Shown here in pieces: positions 1 through 5,970 of a DNA stretch of 9,589 nt; the first letter of the stretch is position 1, and every line of letters begins with the position of its first letter. A program made the position numbers and the translations under genes. The DNA comes from LDYB01 sp037442385. Its GTDB lineage: Bacteria; Armatimonadota; Fimbriimonadia; Fimbriimonadales; GBS-DC. The stretch spans positions 1 to 9,589 of the forward strand of contig JBBIQJ010000097.1 in the NCBI GenBank assembly GCA_037442385.1, given 5' to 3'. The notes under the pieces were generated by a model. The model ran no database searches. It saw nothing but the letters and a program-made list of their open reading frames with translations, and was not told the origin of the DNA.

Positions 1-1
1 G

Positions 2-406
2 CAGCAGCGCGTGCTGACCTTGCTGGATGAAACGATTCCCACGCTCCAGGGAACCCACAAGGCTCTGGATGAGGCGACCCGCGCGCTCCACGAAGCCGCC
101 GAAACCATAGAGAACCTGCACATTGTAACCGACAACATCCGCCACAAGCTGGAAGTAGCCGACCAGATTGGCGCGAAAGTACGACGCCTGCCTGAAAAAA
201 CGGCTCGCATGCTGGGCAGGCTGGTCCACCAGACTTTCCAGCTGGGCGGACGCGTGGTGGCGCGCCAGATCGAGCGCATCGGCTCGAAACCCGCGCGCCC
301 CAGCGTCTATCAGCCGATTTCCGCCGAACCCACGGCGGAGACGACCCCTACTGAGGTCGTAGAACACACACCAACACAAGGAGGGATGACCGATGCAAAA
401 CCATGA
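2..406 (+). CDS. Coiled-coil envelope protein, DUF948-like, 3' part only
   Basis: The frame is open to the left edge, so this is the C-terminal part of a longer protein; the GTG at position 11 is unlikely to be the true start. The visible part (about 134 residues) has no membrane segment. It starts with a long heptad-like helical region of alternating hydrophobic and charged residues (TLLDETIPTLQ, ALHEAAETIENL), followed by a basic stretch (KVRRLPEKTARMLGRLV) and a Pro/Thr/Glu-rich tail that looks disordered. DUF948-type proteins have one N-terminal membrane helix and then a coiled coil, and they often sit beside YtxH genes; the missing N-terminus could hold that helix. The family call therefore rests mainly on the coiled coil and on the YtxH neighbour. 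Its stop overlaps the next gene by 14 bp, which suggests co-translation. No function can be assigned. Confidence 0.6.
   Translation, partial: QQRVLTLLDETIPTLQGTHKALDEATRALHEAAETIENLHIVTDNIRHKLEVADQIGAKVRRLPEKTARMLGRLVHQTFQLGGRVVARQIERIGSKPARPSVYQPISAEPTAETTPTEVVEHTPTQGGMTDAKP
378..385 (+). promoter_or_regulatory. Ribosome binding site of the YtxH-like gene
   Basis: AAGGAGGG lies 7 nt before the ATG at 393, inside the end of the preceding gene. It is a near-perfect Shine-Dalgarno sequence and fixes the start at 393 despite the 14-bp overlap with the upstream reading frame. Confidence 0.85.
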
Positions 407-671
407 TGAGCGCAGCGGATTGCTCTATCTGCTGGCAGGAATTGGCCTGGGTGCGCTGATTGGCGCGGTGATTGCCCTGCTGTTTGCGCCCAAGCCGGGC
501 GAGGAGATTCGCAGCGATATAAGTCAGCGCGTCCACGACCTGTCGGAGAAAGTGCGCGAACTGGCGAACCAGGTCTACGAGCGTGGCGGAGAGACGGTGC
601 GAACCGTGCGCGAACGCATCGCGCGCAAAGCCCACGAAGTCGGCGAAGAGGTTGCACCCGACGAAGCCTGA
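393..671 (+). CDS. YtxH-domain small membrane protein
   Basis: This 92-residue protein has the layout of the YtxH family: a short polar N-terminus, one glycine-rich membrane helix (about residues 9-30, with GIGLGALIGAVIALLFAP), the typical FAPKPGEEIR motif just after the helix, then a charged amphipathic helix (about 40-85) that may form a coiled coil. YtxH proteins are single-pass membrane proteins linked to general stress in Firmicutes, but their molecular role is not established. The start is set by a strong ribosome binding site. The gene overlaps the upstream coiled-coil gene by 14 bp and lies 3 bp before the transporter gene, so the three are very probably one transcription unit. The pairing of a coiled-coil membrane protein with YtxH suggests an envelope role, which is inference. 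Confidence 0.85.
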   Translation: MQNHDERSGLLYLLAGIGLGALIGAVIALLFAPKPGEEIRSDISQRVHDLSEKVRELANQVYERGGETVRTVRERIARKAHEVGEEVAPDEA

Positions 672-674
672 GAC

Positions 675-1931
675 ATGACCTGGCGCGTATTGGGATGGGT
701 GGCAGTCGTCTCTGCCACCCTCTACTTTCTCTATTTTGTACGCGACGCCCTGATCCCTTTTGCGATTGGGGGCATTATTGCACTGCTGCTGAACCCGATC
801 GTGGAGTGGCGCAGCAGGCGGGGACTGTCGCGCCCCAAAGCGGTGCTGGCGGTCTTCTCGATGTTTCTGCTGCTGGTGATTCTGCTCGGAATTCTTGCAA
901 CGCCCGTATTTTACGCGCAGGCGCTGGGCTTAATTGAGACCTTCAGTGGCAAGAACGGCGGCGCCGACATCGAGAAAGTCATCAACAACTGGGTCAACGA
1001 CGCGCGCGCCTACCTGCAGGCGGAATTACCCAAACGCCAGCAATGGCTTGAAGCGAACAGCGAGCTGCTCCAGCGGCTGGGGTTGCCCACTAACCCCAAA
1101 GCGTTGACCGATGCGCTTACTGTGCGCCTGCGCGACCGCGTGAGCGCGTTCTTCCTGGACAACACCGCGAACTTTCTGAACGGACTCCTGGGAACGCTGT
1201 TGAGCCTGCTTTCCAAAGTGGTGTGGATTATCGTTATCCCGTTGAGCGCGTACTTTTTCCTGCTGGACATGCCCTCTATCAAGCGCGCGATTCTGTTTCT
1301 GGTGCCCCCAGCCCAGCGTACGGCGGTGAACAATCTGCTGAGCGAAATAGGCGACCTCTTTTTCCGCTACATTCGCGGGCTGGTTACAGCGGCGCTGAGC
1401 TATGGGGTCGCCAGCATGCTTCTTTATTGGGTGCTGGGTGTGCCGAATCCTCTGCTGTTGGGCGTGTTGGCAGGTGTGCTGTATCCGATTCCCTATGTGG
1501 GCGCGCTTCTGATAGCGCTTAGCTCTACGGGGTTCACCGTGTTGTTTGGTCCCGCGCATCCGTTGCTGTTTCTGTTTGAATTGTCGCGAGTGTGGCACGC
1601 GGTCGCCGTCTTGATGGGCGCGATAGCGCTCAACACGGTGTTTGACATGCTCATCACGCCTCGTTTACTGGGTGGGGCGGTGGGGCTGCGGCCTCTAGCA
1701 AGTTTGATTGTGATTGTGGTGGGTGCGAAATGGGGCATCTGGGGCATGATGCTCGCCGTGCCCGTTGCGACCACGCTCAAGATTATTATCGAGCGCCTGC
1801 TCCATTTCTTTTATGGCGAGGCGGAGTTTCTGGAGGCGCCTGAGCCGCTTCGAGAATCGGCGCCCTCAGCTCCCTCGCCTGCGTCAAATGCCCCTGCGCC
1901 CCTTGATTTTCCTGACTCGCAGGGGGTATAA
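675..1931 (+). CDS. AI-2E family transporter (multi-pass membrane protein)
   Basis: The 418-residue product has the length and topology of the AI-2E family (UPF0118), which includes the autoinducer-2 exporter TqsA and some Na+/H+ antiporters; the substrate cannot be read from sequence. Two hydrophobic segments lie at about 5-40 and 56-80. A soluble region (about 85-160) follows, then further membrane segments at about 165-200, 235-260, 262-290, 308-325 and 342-372. Family-typical motifs are visible: the PIPYVG segment near 271-276, and the C-terminal pattern TPRLLGGAVGLRP (328-340) followed by GIWGMMLAVPVA (354-365). The tail after 385 is rich in Pro, Ala and Ser and looks disordered. The ATG is 3 bp after the YtxH stop with no good ribosome binding site, so translation is probably coupled. 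The last codons double as the rpoB promoter, and the TAA stop lies inside its -10 box. Confidence 0.9.
   Translation: MTWRVLGWVAVVSATLYFLYFVRDALIPFAIGGIIALLLNPIVEWRSRRGLSRPKAVLAVFSMFLLLVILLGILATPVFYAQALGLIETFSGKNGGADIEKVINNWVNDARAYLQAELPKRQQWLEANSELLQRLGLPTNPKALTDALTVRLRDRVSAFFLDNTANFLNGLLGTLLSLLSKVVWIIVIPLSAYFFLLDMPSIKRAILFLVPPAQRTAVNNLLSEIGDLFFRYIRGLVTAALSYGVASMLLYWVLGVPNPLLLGVLAGVLYPIPYVGALLIALSSTGFTVLFGPAHPLLFLFELSRVWHAVAVLMGAIALNTVFDMLITPRLLGGAVGLRPLASLIVIVVGAKWGIWGMMLAVPVATTLKIIIERLLHFFYGEAEFLEAPEPLRESAPSAPSPASNAPAPLDFPDSQGV
1891..1925. repeat. 8-bp inverted repeat bracketing the -35 box
   Basis: CCCCTGCG (1891-1898) and CGCAGGGG (1918-1925) are perfect reverse complements separated by 19 bp. 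The -35 hexamer lies in the loop and the right arm ends one base before the -10 hexamer. As RNA it could form a GC-rich hairpin at the 3' end of the transporter transcript, but no U tract follows, so it is not a classical intrinsic terminator. As DNA it could be a regulator site. Chance occurrence in GC-rich DNA is possible. Confidence 0.45.
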
Positions 1932-1932
1932 T
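1903..1932 (+). promoter_or_regulatory. Sigma-70-type promoter for rpoBC
   Basis: TTGATT (1903-1908) and a perfect TATAAT (1927-1932) are separated by 18 bp. Transcription would begin near 1939-1940, leaving a leader of about 30 nt before the rpoB ATG. The promoter lies within the end of the upstream transporter gene, and the stop codon TAA (1929-1931) is part of the -10 box. The placement directly before rpoB with a strong ribosome binding site makes it a credible main promoter for the polymerase genes. Confidence 0.75.
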
Positions 1933-1957
1933 AGTACACTGCGCCAGTTGCGCGTTT

Positions 1958-1963
1958 GGAGGT
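1958..1963 (+). promoter_or_regulatory. Ribosome binding site of rpoB
   Basis: GGAGGT lies 6 nt before the ATG at 1970. It supports that start, which also gives the conventional N-terminus of bacterial beta subunits. Confidence 0.85.
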
Positions 1964-1969
1964 TAAAGT

Positions 1970-4900
1970 ATGCGTATTGTTCGCCACAAAGCCAAGCGAA
2001 TCGAGAGCATTTTACCGCCGCCTAACCTGATTGAAATCCAATACAATTCTTACCGCTGGTTTTTAGAAGAAGGACTCAAAGAGCTGTTCCAGACCTTTTC
2101 GCCAATTCATGATCCGACGGGACGCTACTTCTTAGAGTTTGGCGACTACTGTCTGGGCGAGCCGAAGTACTCGGTCGAGGAGTGTCGCGAGCGCGAAATC
2201 ACTTTCAAAGCGCCTCTGCGCGTGAAAGTGCGCTTTGGCGTCCGCGACGGCGAAGTTCAGGAAAGCGAAATTTATCTGGGCGACCTGCCGCTGATGACCG
2301 ACGGCGGCACCTTCATCGTGAACGGGCGTGAGCGCGTGATTATTAACCAAATTAACCGCACGCCGGGCGTTCACTTCCCGTCGCCATACCTGTCGGGCGC
2401 GGGGCGCGAAATGCTGGCGCGCACTTTTGACAAGGTGCTTCAGGTGCAAATTATCCCCGCGGAAGGTCCGTGGCTGGATGGGGGCAACGACCCGCAAGGC
2501 GTGTTGCGTCTCAAGATTCATCAATCCAAACAGTTGCCCATCACGCAAATTATCAAAGCGTTTGCCGCGTATGAAGAGGCGCGCGAACCTGCGGAACTGG
2601 AGCTGGAGCGCGCCATCGGCTGGCGCGTGCTAAGCCCCGTTAAAGATGAGTCTGGCAACATCCTGTTGGAACAGGGCGAGGTCATTACTCGTGAATGGCT
2701 TGAGGCGCAGTCCGAGTCGGTACGCCAGATTCGCGCGCTGGTGGAACCGCCCTACGACCCCGAGCGGGGGCTGACCAACGAGGCGCTTCAGGCTATCTTT
2801 GGGCGCGTGGTGGGAAAAGAGGAGACCCTCTCCTACCCCACCTATGACCAGCTGGAAGGTAAGACCCTCGCGCAGGATGTGTACGACCCTAAAAAGCCCG
2901 ACCAGCTCGTCGCCAGCGCAGGCACGCTGATTGATACCCCACTGGCAAAGAAGCTGGCGCGGCTTAAACTGGAAACGCTCGTCGTGCGCAAGCAGGAGGT
3001 AGAACTGCATCCACTGCTGCGCAATACGCTGGACGCCGACCCCACCACCGATTCGCGCGAAGCGCTGCTGGATTTCTATCGGCGTGCGCGACCGGGCGAC
3101 CCCGCCACCGAAGAGAATGTACGCAATCTCTTCTACGGTCTGGTACTGGACCCGCGCCGCTATGACCTTGGGCGCGTGGGACGCTATCAGATCAACCGCA
3201 AGCTGCGCCACAACATCCCGATGGAGGTACGCCGTCTGACTGTACCCGACTTGCTGCTTATTTTGCGCCATCTGGTGGAACTGGCGGAAGATCAGCACGA
3301 ATATGAAGACACTGACCACCTCGGCAACAAACGCGTGCGCTCGGTAGGTGAACTGTTACAAGCACACCTGCGCGCCGCCTTTCTCAAGCTCGAGAAAACC
3401 GCGCGCGAAAAGATGATTAACGCCGAAGATGTGTCCCAGATCCTGCCGAATGTGGTGTTGAGCGTGAAACCGGTGTCGGCGGCGCTCGAATCGTTCTTCG
3501 CCACGAACCCGCTCTCCACCTTCATGGATCAGACCAACCCGCTCTCAGAGCTGGCAAACAAGCGACGCCTGTCGGTACTGGGACCTGGTGGTTTGAACCG
3601 TCAGAACATCCCGCCCCAGGTGCGCAACATCACGCCCAGCCAGTACGGGCGCATCTGTCCTATCGAAACGCCCGAAGGGCAGAACATCGGGCTCGTGACC
3701 CAGCTCACCCTCTATGCGCAAGTGGACGAGTTTGGCTTCATCCGCACGCCCTACCGTGTGGTGAAAGACGGCAAGGTTACCAACGAGATTGTCTACCTGC
3801 CTGCCGACGAAGAGGAGGATAAATGTATTGCGCCTGCGGACACCCCGCTTGGCAAAGACGGCACCCTCCCCGAAATGGTTCAGGTGCGTCTTGGCGACGA
3901 GTATCCCTCCGTGCCGCGGGAGCAGGTGCAGTATATGGATGTCAACCCTGCGCAGGCGTTCAGCGTCTCGGCGAGCATGATCCCGTTCCTGGAGCATGAC
4001 GACGCGGGGCGGGCGCTGATGGGCAGCAACATGCAGCGTCAGGGCGTCCCCCTGATCAACCCCGAAGCGCCCTTTGTGCATACAGGTGTCGAGAGCCACG
4101 CCGCCGAGTACGCACGAAGCGTGATCCGTGCGAAAGCCGATGGGCGCGTGCGCTATGTCAGCGCGACCGAAATCCGCGTCGAGCGCCCCGATGGCGAACT
4201 GGATATCTATAAACTGCCCCATCTGGTGGAGTCCAACAAGGGCACTTGTTTCACCTTCCTGCCGCGTGTAACGCTGGGACAGCGCGTGCGCAAGGGTGAT
4301 GTGCTGGCAGATGGCCCCTCCACCGAAAATGGGGAACTCGCGCTGGGGCGCAATGTGCTGGTCGCGTTCCTGCCTGCTGGTGGCTATAACTACGAGGACG
4401 CGGTGTTCGTCTCGCAGCGCCTGCTCTACGAAGACACCTACACCAGCATCCACCTCGAAAGCTATCAGACCGATGCAACCGAGACCAAGCTCGGTCCCGA
4501 AGAAATTACCAACGATATTCCCAATATCAGCGAGGAGGTCCGGCGCGACCTCGACGAGAACGGCATCATCCGAATCGGCGCGGAGGTCAAACCCGACGAC
4601 CTGCTGGTGGGTAAGATTCAGCCCAAGGGTCAGACCGAAGGCTCCACCGAACAGAAGCTGGTGCGCATCATCTTCGGCGGTAAATCAGATGAGGTGCGCG
4701 ATGTGTCGTTGCGCCTGCCGCACGGCGAGCGCGGCTATGTGGTGCGCGTATCACAGTTTGCACGCTATAAGTACTACTGCCCCGACTGCAGAACGACTTT
4801 CTACCGCTCGCGTCCGCCTGAGTCGCGTGCTTGCCCGCGCTGTGGCGGCAACATGGAGCAACTGCCTGAAGACGAACTGCCGCCCAGCGTGAACCATCGT

Positions 4901-5953
4901 GTGCGTGTAACGGTCGCCACCCGGCGCCCGCTGACCGAGGGCGATAAAAGATCGGAAGAGCATGGCAACAAAGGCGTTATTTCCAAGATCCAGCCTGTGG
5001 AAGATATGCCTTTCCTGATGGACGGCACGCACATCGATATTGTGTTGAACCCGCTTGGCGTGCCCTCGCGAATGAACATCGGGCAGATTCTGGAGTTCCA
5101 CCTGGGGCTGGTCGCCAAGCATCTGGGCATCCGCTTCCGAACCCCGGTCTTTCAGGGAAGCACCTCCGAGGAAATCAAACAAGAGATGCGCCTGCTGGCA
5201 GATCGGTTGCGCACGCACGCGCTCCGCACCATGCTGGAGGACGAGCTGGGCATCCATATCCACTGGCACTACCGCCTCACTTTTGAGGAGGCGCTGAGCC
5301 AGGTAGAGACGGTCCTCAAGAGCCTCCTCGATGAGCGGGTTGCGGAGCTGCGCACACGCCTTGCGCTGCCGAAGAAAGCCAAGCTGAGCGATTTGATCGA
5401 AGCCATCCGCCAGCGCGCCATCGACCGCAGCGGTTTTGACCCCGAAACGGGCAAGGTCATCCTGCGCGATGGACGCACCGGCGAGCCGTTCGACAACAAG
5501 GTGGCAGTGGGCTACCTCTATATCCTGAAACTGGAACACCTCGCCGAGGAGAAAATCCACGCCCGAAGCATCGGACCCTACTCGCTCATCACCCAGCAGC
5601 CCCTGGGCGGGAAAGCGCAGTTTGGGGGACAGCGGCTGGGCGAGATGGAGGTCTGGGCGCTCGAAGCCTACGGCGCCGCGCACACCCTGCAGGAGATGCT
5701 CACCATCAAGTCGGACGACATCACAGGGCGCGTGCAGAGCTTCGAAGCGATTATCAAAGGCTTGCCTGTGATCCAGCCCTCCGTGCCCGAATCGTTCAAA
5801 ATCCTCGTGAACGAACTGCGCGCCCTGGCACTCAAAGTGCAAATCATCGACCAGGACGGGGAAGCCCACGACTTCCGCAGCTTAGAAGAACTCGACTCGC
5901 TGGATGAGAAAAAACCCAAACCCAGCCTGACAAGCATCGTGGAAGGGCTGTGA
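1970..5953 (+). CDS. rpoB: DNA-directed RNA polymerase subunit beta
   Basis: This is the beta subunit of core RNA polymerase, which with alpha2, beta' and omega carries out all transcription. At 1327 residues it is longer than most Gram-positive beta subunits and close to the E. coli length. Recognisable blocks are the N-terminal lobe (NLIEIQYNSYRWFLEEGL, 19-36), the rifampicin region (511-541), the CPIETPEG motif (563-570), LMGSNMQRQ (683-691), the acidic NYEDA motif (807-811), GDK and HGNKG (991-1002), and the C-terminal clamp segment around H1197 (KIHARS) and GGKAQFGGQR (1213-1222). H1197 matches E. coli H1237, which lies near the initiating nucleotide. Oddities are a two-module insert at about 200-345, a zinc ribbon at 937-958, substitutions in the rifampicin pocket and fork loop 2, and RSEE instead of MAGR at 994-997, where the DNA matches an Illumina adapter. 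rpoC follows after 17 bp. No ribosomal-protein genes lie directly upstream. Confidence 0.98.
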   Translation: MRIVRHKAKRIESILPPPNLIEIQYNSYRWFLEEGLKELFQTFSPIHDPTGRYFLEFGDYCLGEPKYSVEECREREITFKAPLRVKVRFGVRDGEVQESEIYLGDLPLMTDGGTFIVNGRERVIINQINRTPGVHFPSPYLSGAGREMLARTFDKVLQVQIIPAEGPWLDGGNDPQGVLRLKIHQSKQLPITQIIKAFAAYEEAREPAELELERAIGWRVLSPVKDESGNILLEQGEVITREWLEAQSESVRQIRALVEPPYDPERGLTNEALQAIFGRVVGKEETLSYPTYDQLEGKTLAQDVYDPKKPDQLVASAGTLIDTPLAKKLARLKLETLVVRKQEVELHPLLRNTLDADPTTDSREALLDFYRRARPGDPATEENVRNLFYGLVLDPRRYDLGRVGRYQINRKLRHNIPMEVRRLTVPDLLLILRHLVELAEDQHEYEDTDHLGNKRVRSVGELLQAHLRAAFLKLEKTAREKMINAEDVSQILPNVVLSVKPVSAALESFFATNPLSTFMDQTNPLSELANKRRLSVLGPGGLNRQNIPPQVRNITPSQYGRICPIETPEGQNIGLVTQLTLYAQVDEFGFIRTPYRVVKDGKVTNEIVYLPADEEEDKCIAPADTPLGKDGTLPEMVQVRLGDEYPSVPREQVQYMDVNPAQAFSVSASMIPFLEHDDAGRALMGSNMQRQGVPLINPEAPFVHTGVESHAAEYARSVIRAKADGRVRYVSATEIRVERPDGELDIYKLPHLVESNKGTCFTFLPRVTLGQRVRKGDVLADGPSTENGELALGRNVLVAFLPAGGYNYEDAVFVSQRLLYEDTYTSIHLESYQTDATETKLGPEEITNDIPNISEEVRRDLDENGIIRIGAEVKPDDLLVGKIQPKGQTEGSTEQKLVRIIFGGKSDEVRDVSLRLPHGERGYVVRVSQFARYKYYCPDCRTTFYRSRPPESRACPRCGGNMEQLPEDELPPSVNHRVRVTVATRRPLTEGDKRSEEHGNKGVISKIQPVEDMPFLMDGTHIDIVLNPLGVPSRMNIGQILEFHLGLVAKHLGIRFRTPVFQGSTSEEIKQEMRLLADRLRTHALRTMLEDELGIHIHWHYRLTFEEALSQVETVLKSLLDERVAELRTRLALPKKAKLSDLIEAIRQRAIDRSGFDPETGKVILRDGRTGEPFDNKVAVGYLYILKLEHLAEEKIHARSIGPYSLITQQPLGGKAQFGGQRLGEMEVWALEAYGAAHTLQEMLTIKSDDITGRVQSFEAIIKGLPVIQPSVPESFKILVNELRALALKVQIIDQDGEAHDFRSLEELDSLDEKKPKPSLTSIVEGL
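2567..3004 (+). other. RpoB lobe insertion with two similar modules (beta-i4-like)
   Basis: Residues about 200-345 of beta carry extra sequence between KAFA (196-199) and the conserved PLLRNTLDAD segment. Two parts resemble each other: about 217-255 (GWRVLSPVKDESGN, then ILLEQGEVIT) and about 297-340 (GKTLAQDVYDPKKP, then LVASAGTLID, ending VVR). Both follow the pattern G-x-x-L-x-x-x-V, a short turn, then G-x-x-I/L and a helix. This matches the beta-beta' module found in the E. coli beta insertion at about residues 225-343 and also in beta'. The correspondence is from memory of the family, not from an alignment. Confidence 0.65.
3500..3640 (+). other. Rifampicin pocket and fork loop 2 of RpoB
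   Basis: Residues 511-557 align without gaps to E. coli beta 507-553 (offset 4). Conserved positions include F518, M519, D520, S526, R532, R533 and S535 (E. coli S531). E. coli Q513 is T517 here (codon 3518-3520) and H526 is N530 (codon 3557-3559). Downstream, the usual R-E-R-A-G-F-E-V-R-D-V-H is R-Q-N-I-P-P-Q-V-R-N-I-T. The reading frame and the flanking motifs (LGPGGL, YGRICPIETPEG) are intact. Confidence 0.85.
4778..4843 (+). other. Zinc-ribbon insertion in RpoB
   Basis: Residues 937-958 of beta read C-P-D-C, 14 residues, C-P-R-C, with cysteines at 937, 940, 955 and 958. This is a textbook four-cysteine zinc ribbon. It sits between the LPHGERG segment (916-922) and DELPPSVN (968-975), the place where E. 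coli beta carries its long beta-i9 insertion. Zinc binding is inferred from spacing only. Confidence 0.75.
4949..4962 (+). other. Illumina adapter-identical 14-mer inside rpoB
   Basis: AGATCGGAAGAGCA equals the first 14 bases of the TruSeq read-1 adapter. Its first 12 bases are exactly codons 994-997 (R-S-E-E), replacing M-A-G-R (L-A-N-R in Thermus) in GDK-MAGR-HGNKG. The last two bases, CA, also belong to the expected His998 codon CAT, so they are not informative. The flanking GDK and HGNKGVISKI are normal. Probably a sequencing or assembly artefact. Confidence 0.8.
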
Positions 5954-5956
5954 AGT

Positions 5957-5963
5957 GAGGTGA
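5957..5963 (+). promoter_or_regulatory. Ribosome binding site of rpoC
   Basis: GAGGTGA lies 7 nt before the ATG at 5971 in the 17-bp gap after rpoB and supports that start. No promoter or terminator is visible in the gap, so rpoB and rpoC should be cotranscribed. Confidence 0.8.
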
Positions 5964-5970
5964 AGAGAAT

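Noticed and set aside
1918..1940. Intrinsic terminator for the transporter operon
   Set aside because: The hairpin arm at 1918-1925 is followed by TATAATAGTACA, not a T tract, and the loop is 19 nt, so it does not fit an intrinsic terminator.
3500..3640. Frameshift or sequencing error as the cause of the odd fork loop 2
   Set aside because: Conserved blocks on both sides are in the same frame with the same spacing as E. coli, and no adapter-like sequence is present.
3545..4453. Minus-strand open frame (302 codons) opposite rpoB
   Set aside because: It is a shadow of the conserved beta reading frame, with no motif or start signal.
4751..5869. Long minus-strand open frame (372 codons) opposite rpoB
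   Set aside because: It lies wholly opposite conserved rpoB codons, has no ribosome binding site or recognisable domain, and such antisense frames are common in GC-rich genes.
5954..5970. Separate promoter for rpoC
   Set aside because: The gap is 17 bp and holds only a ribosome binding site; I saw no convincing -35/-10 pair just upstream.
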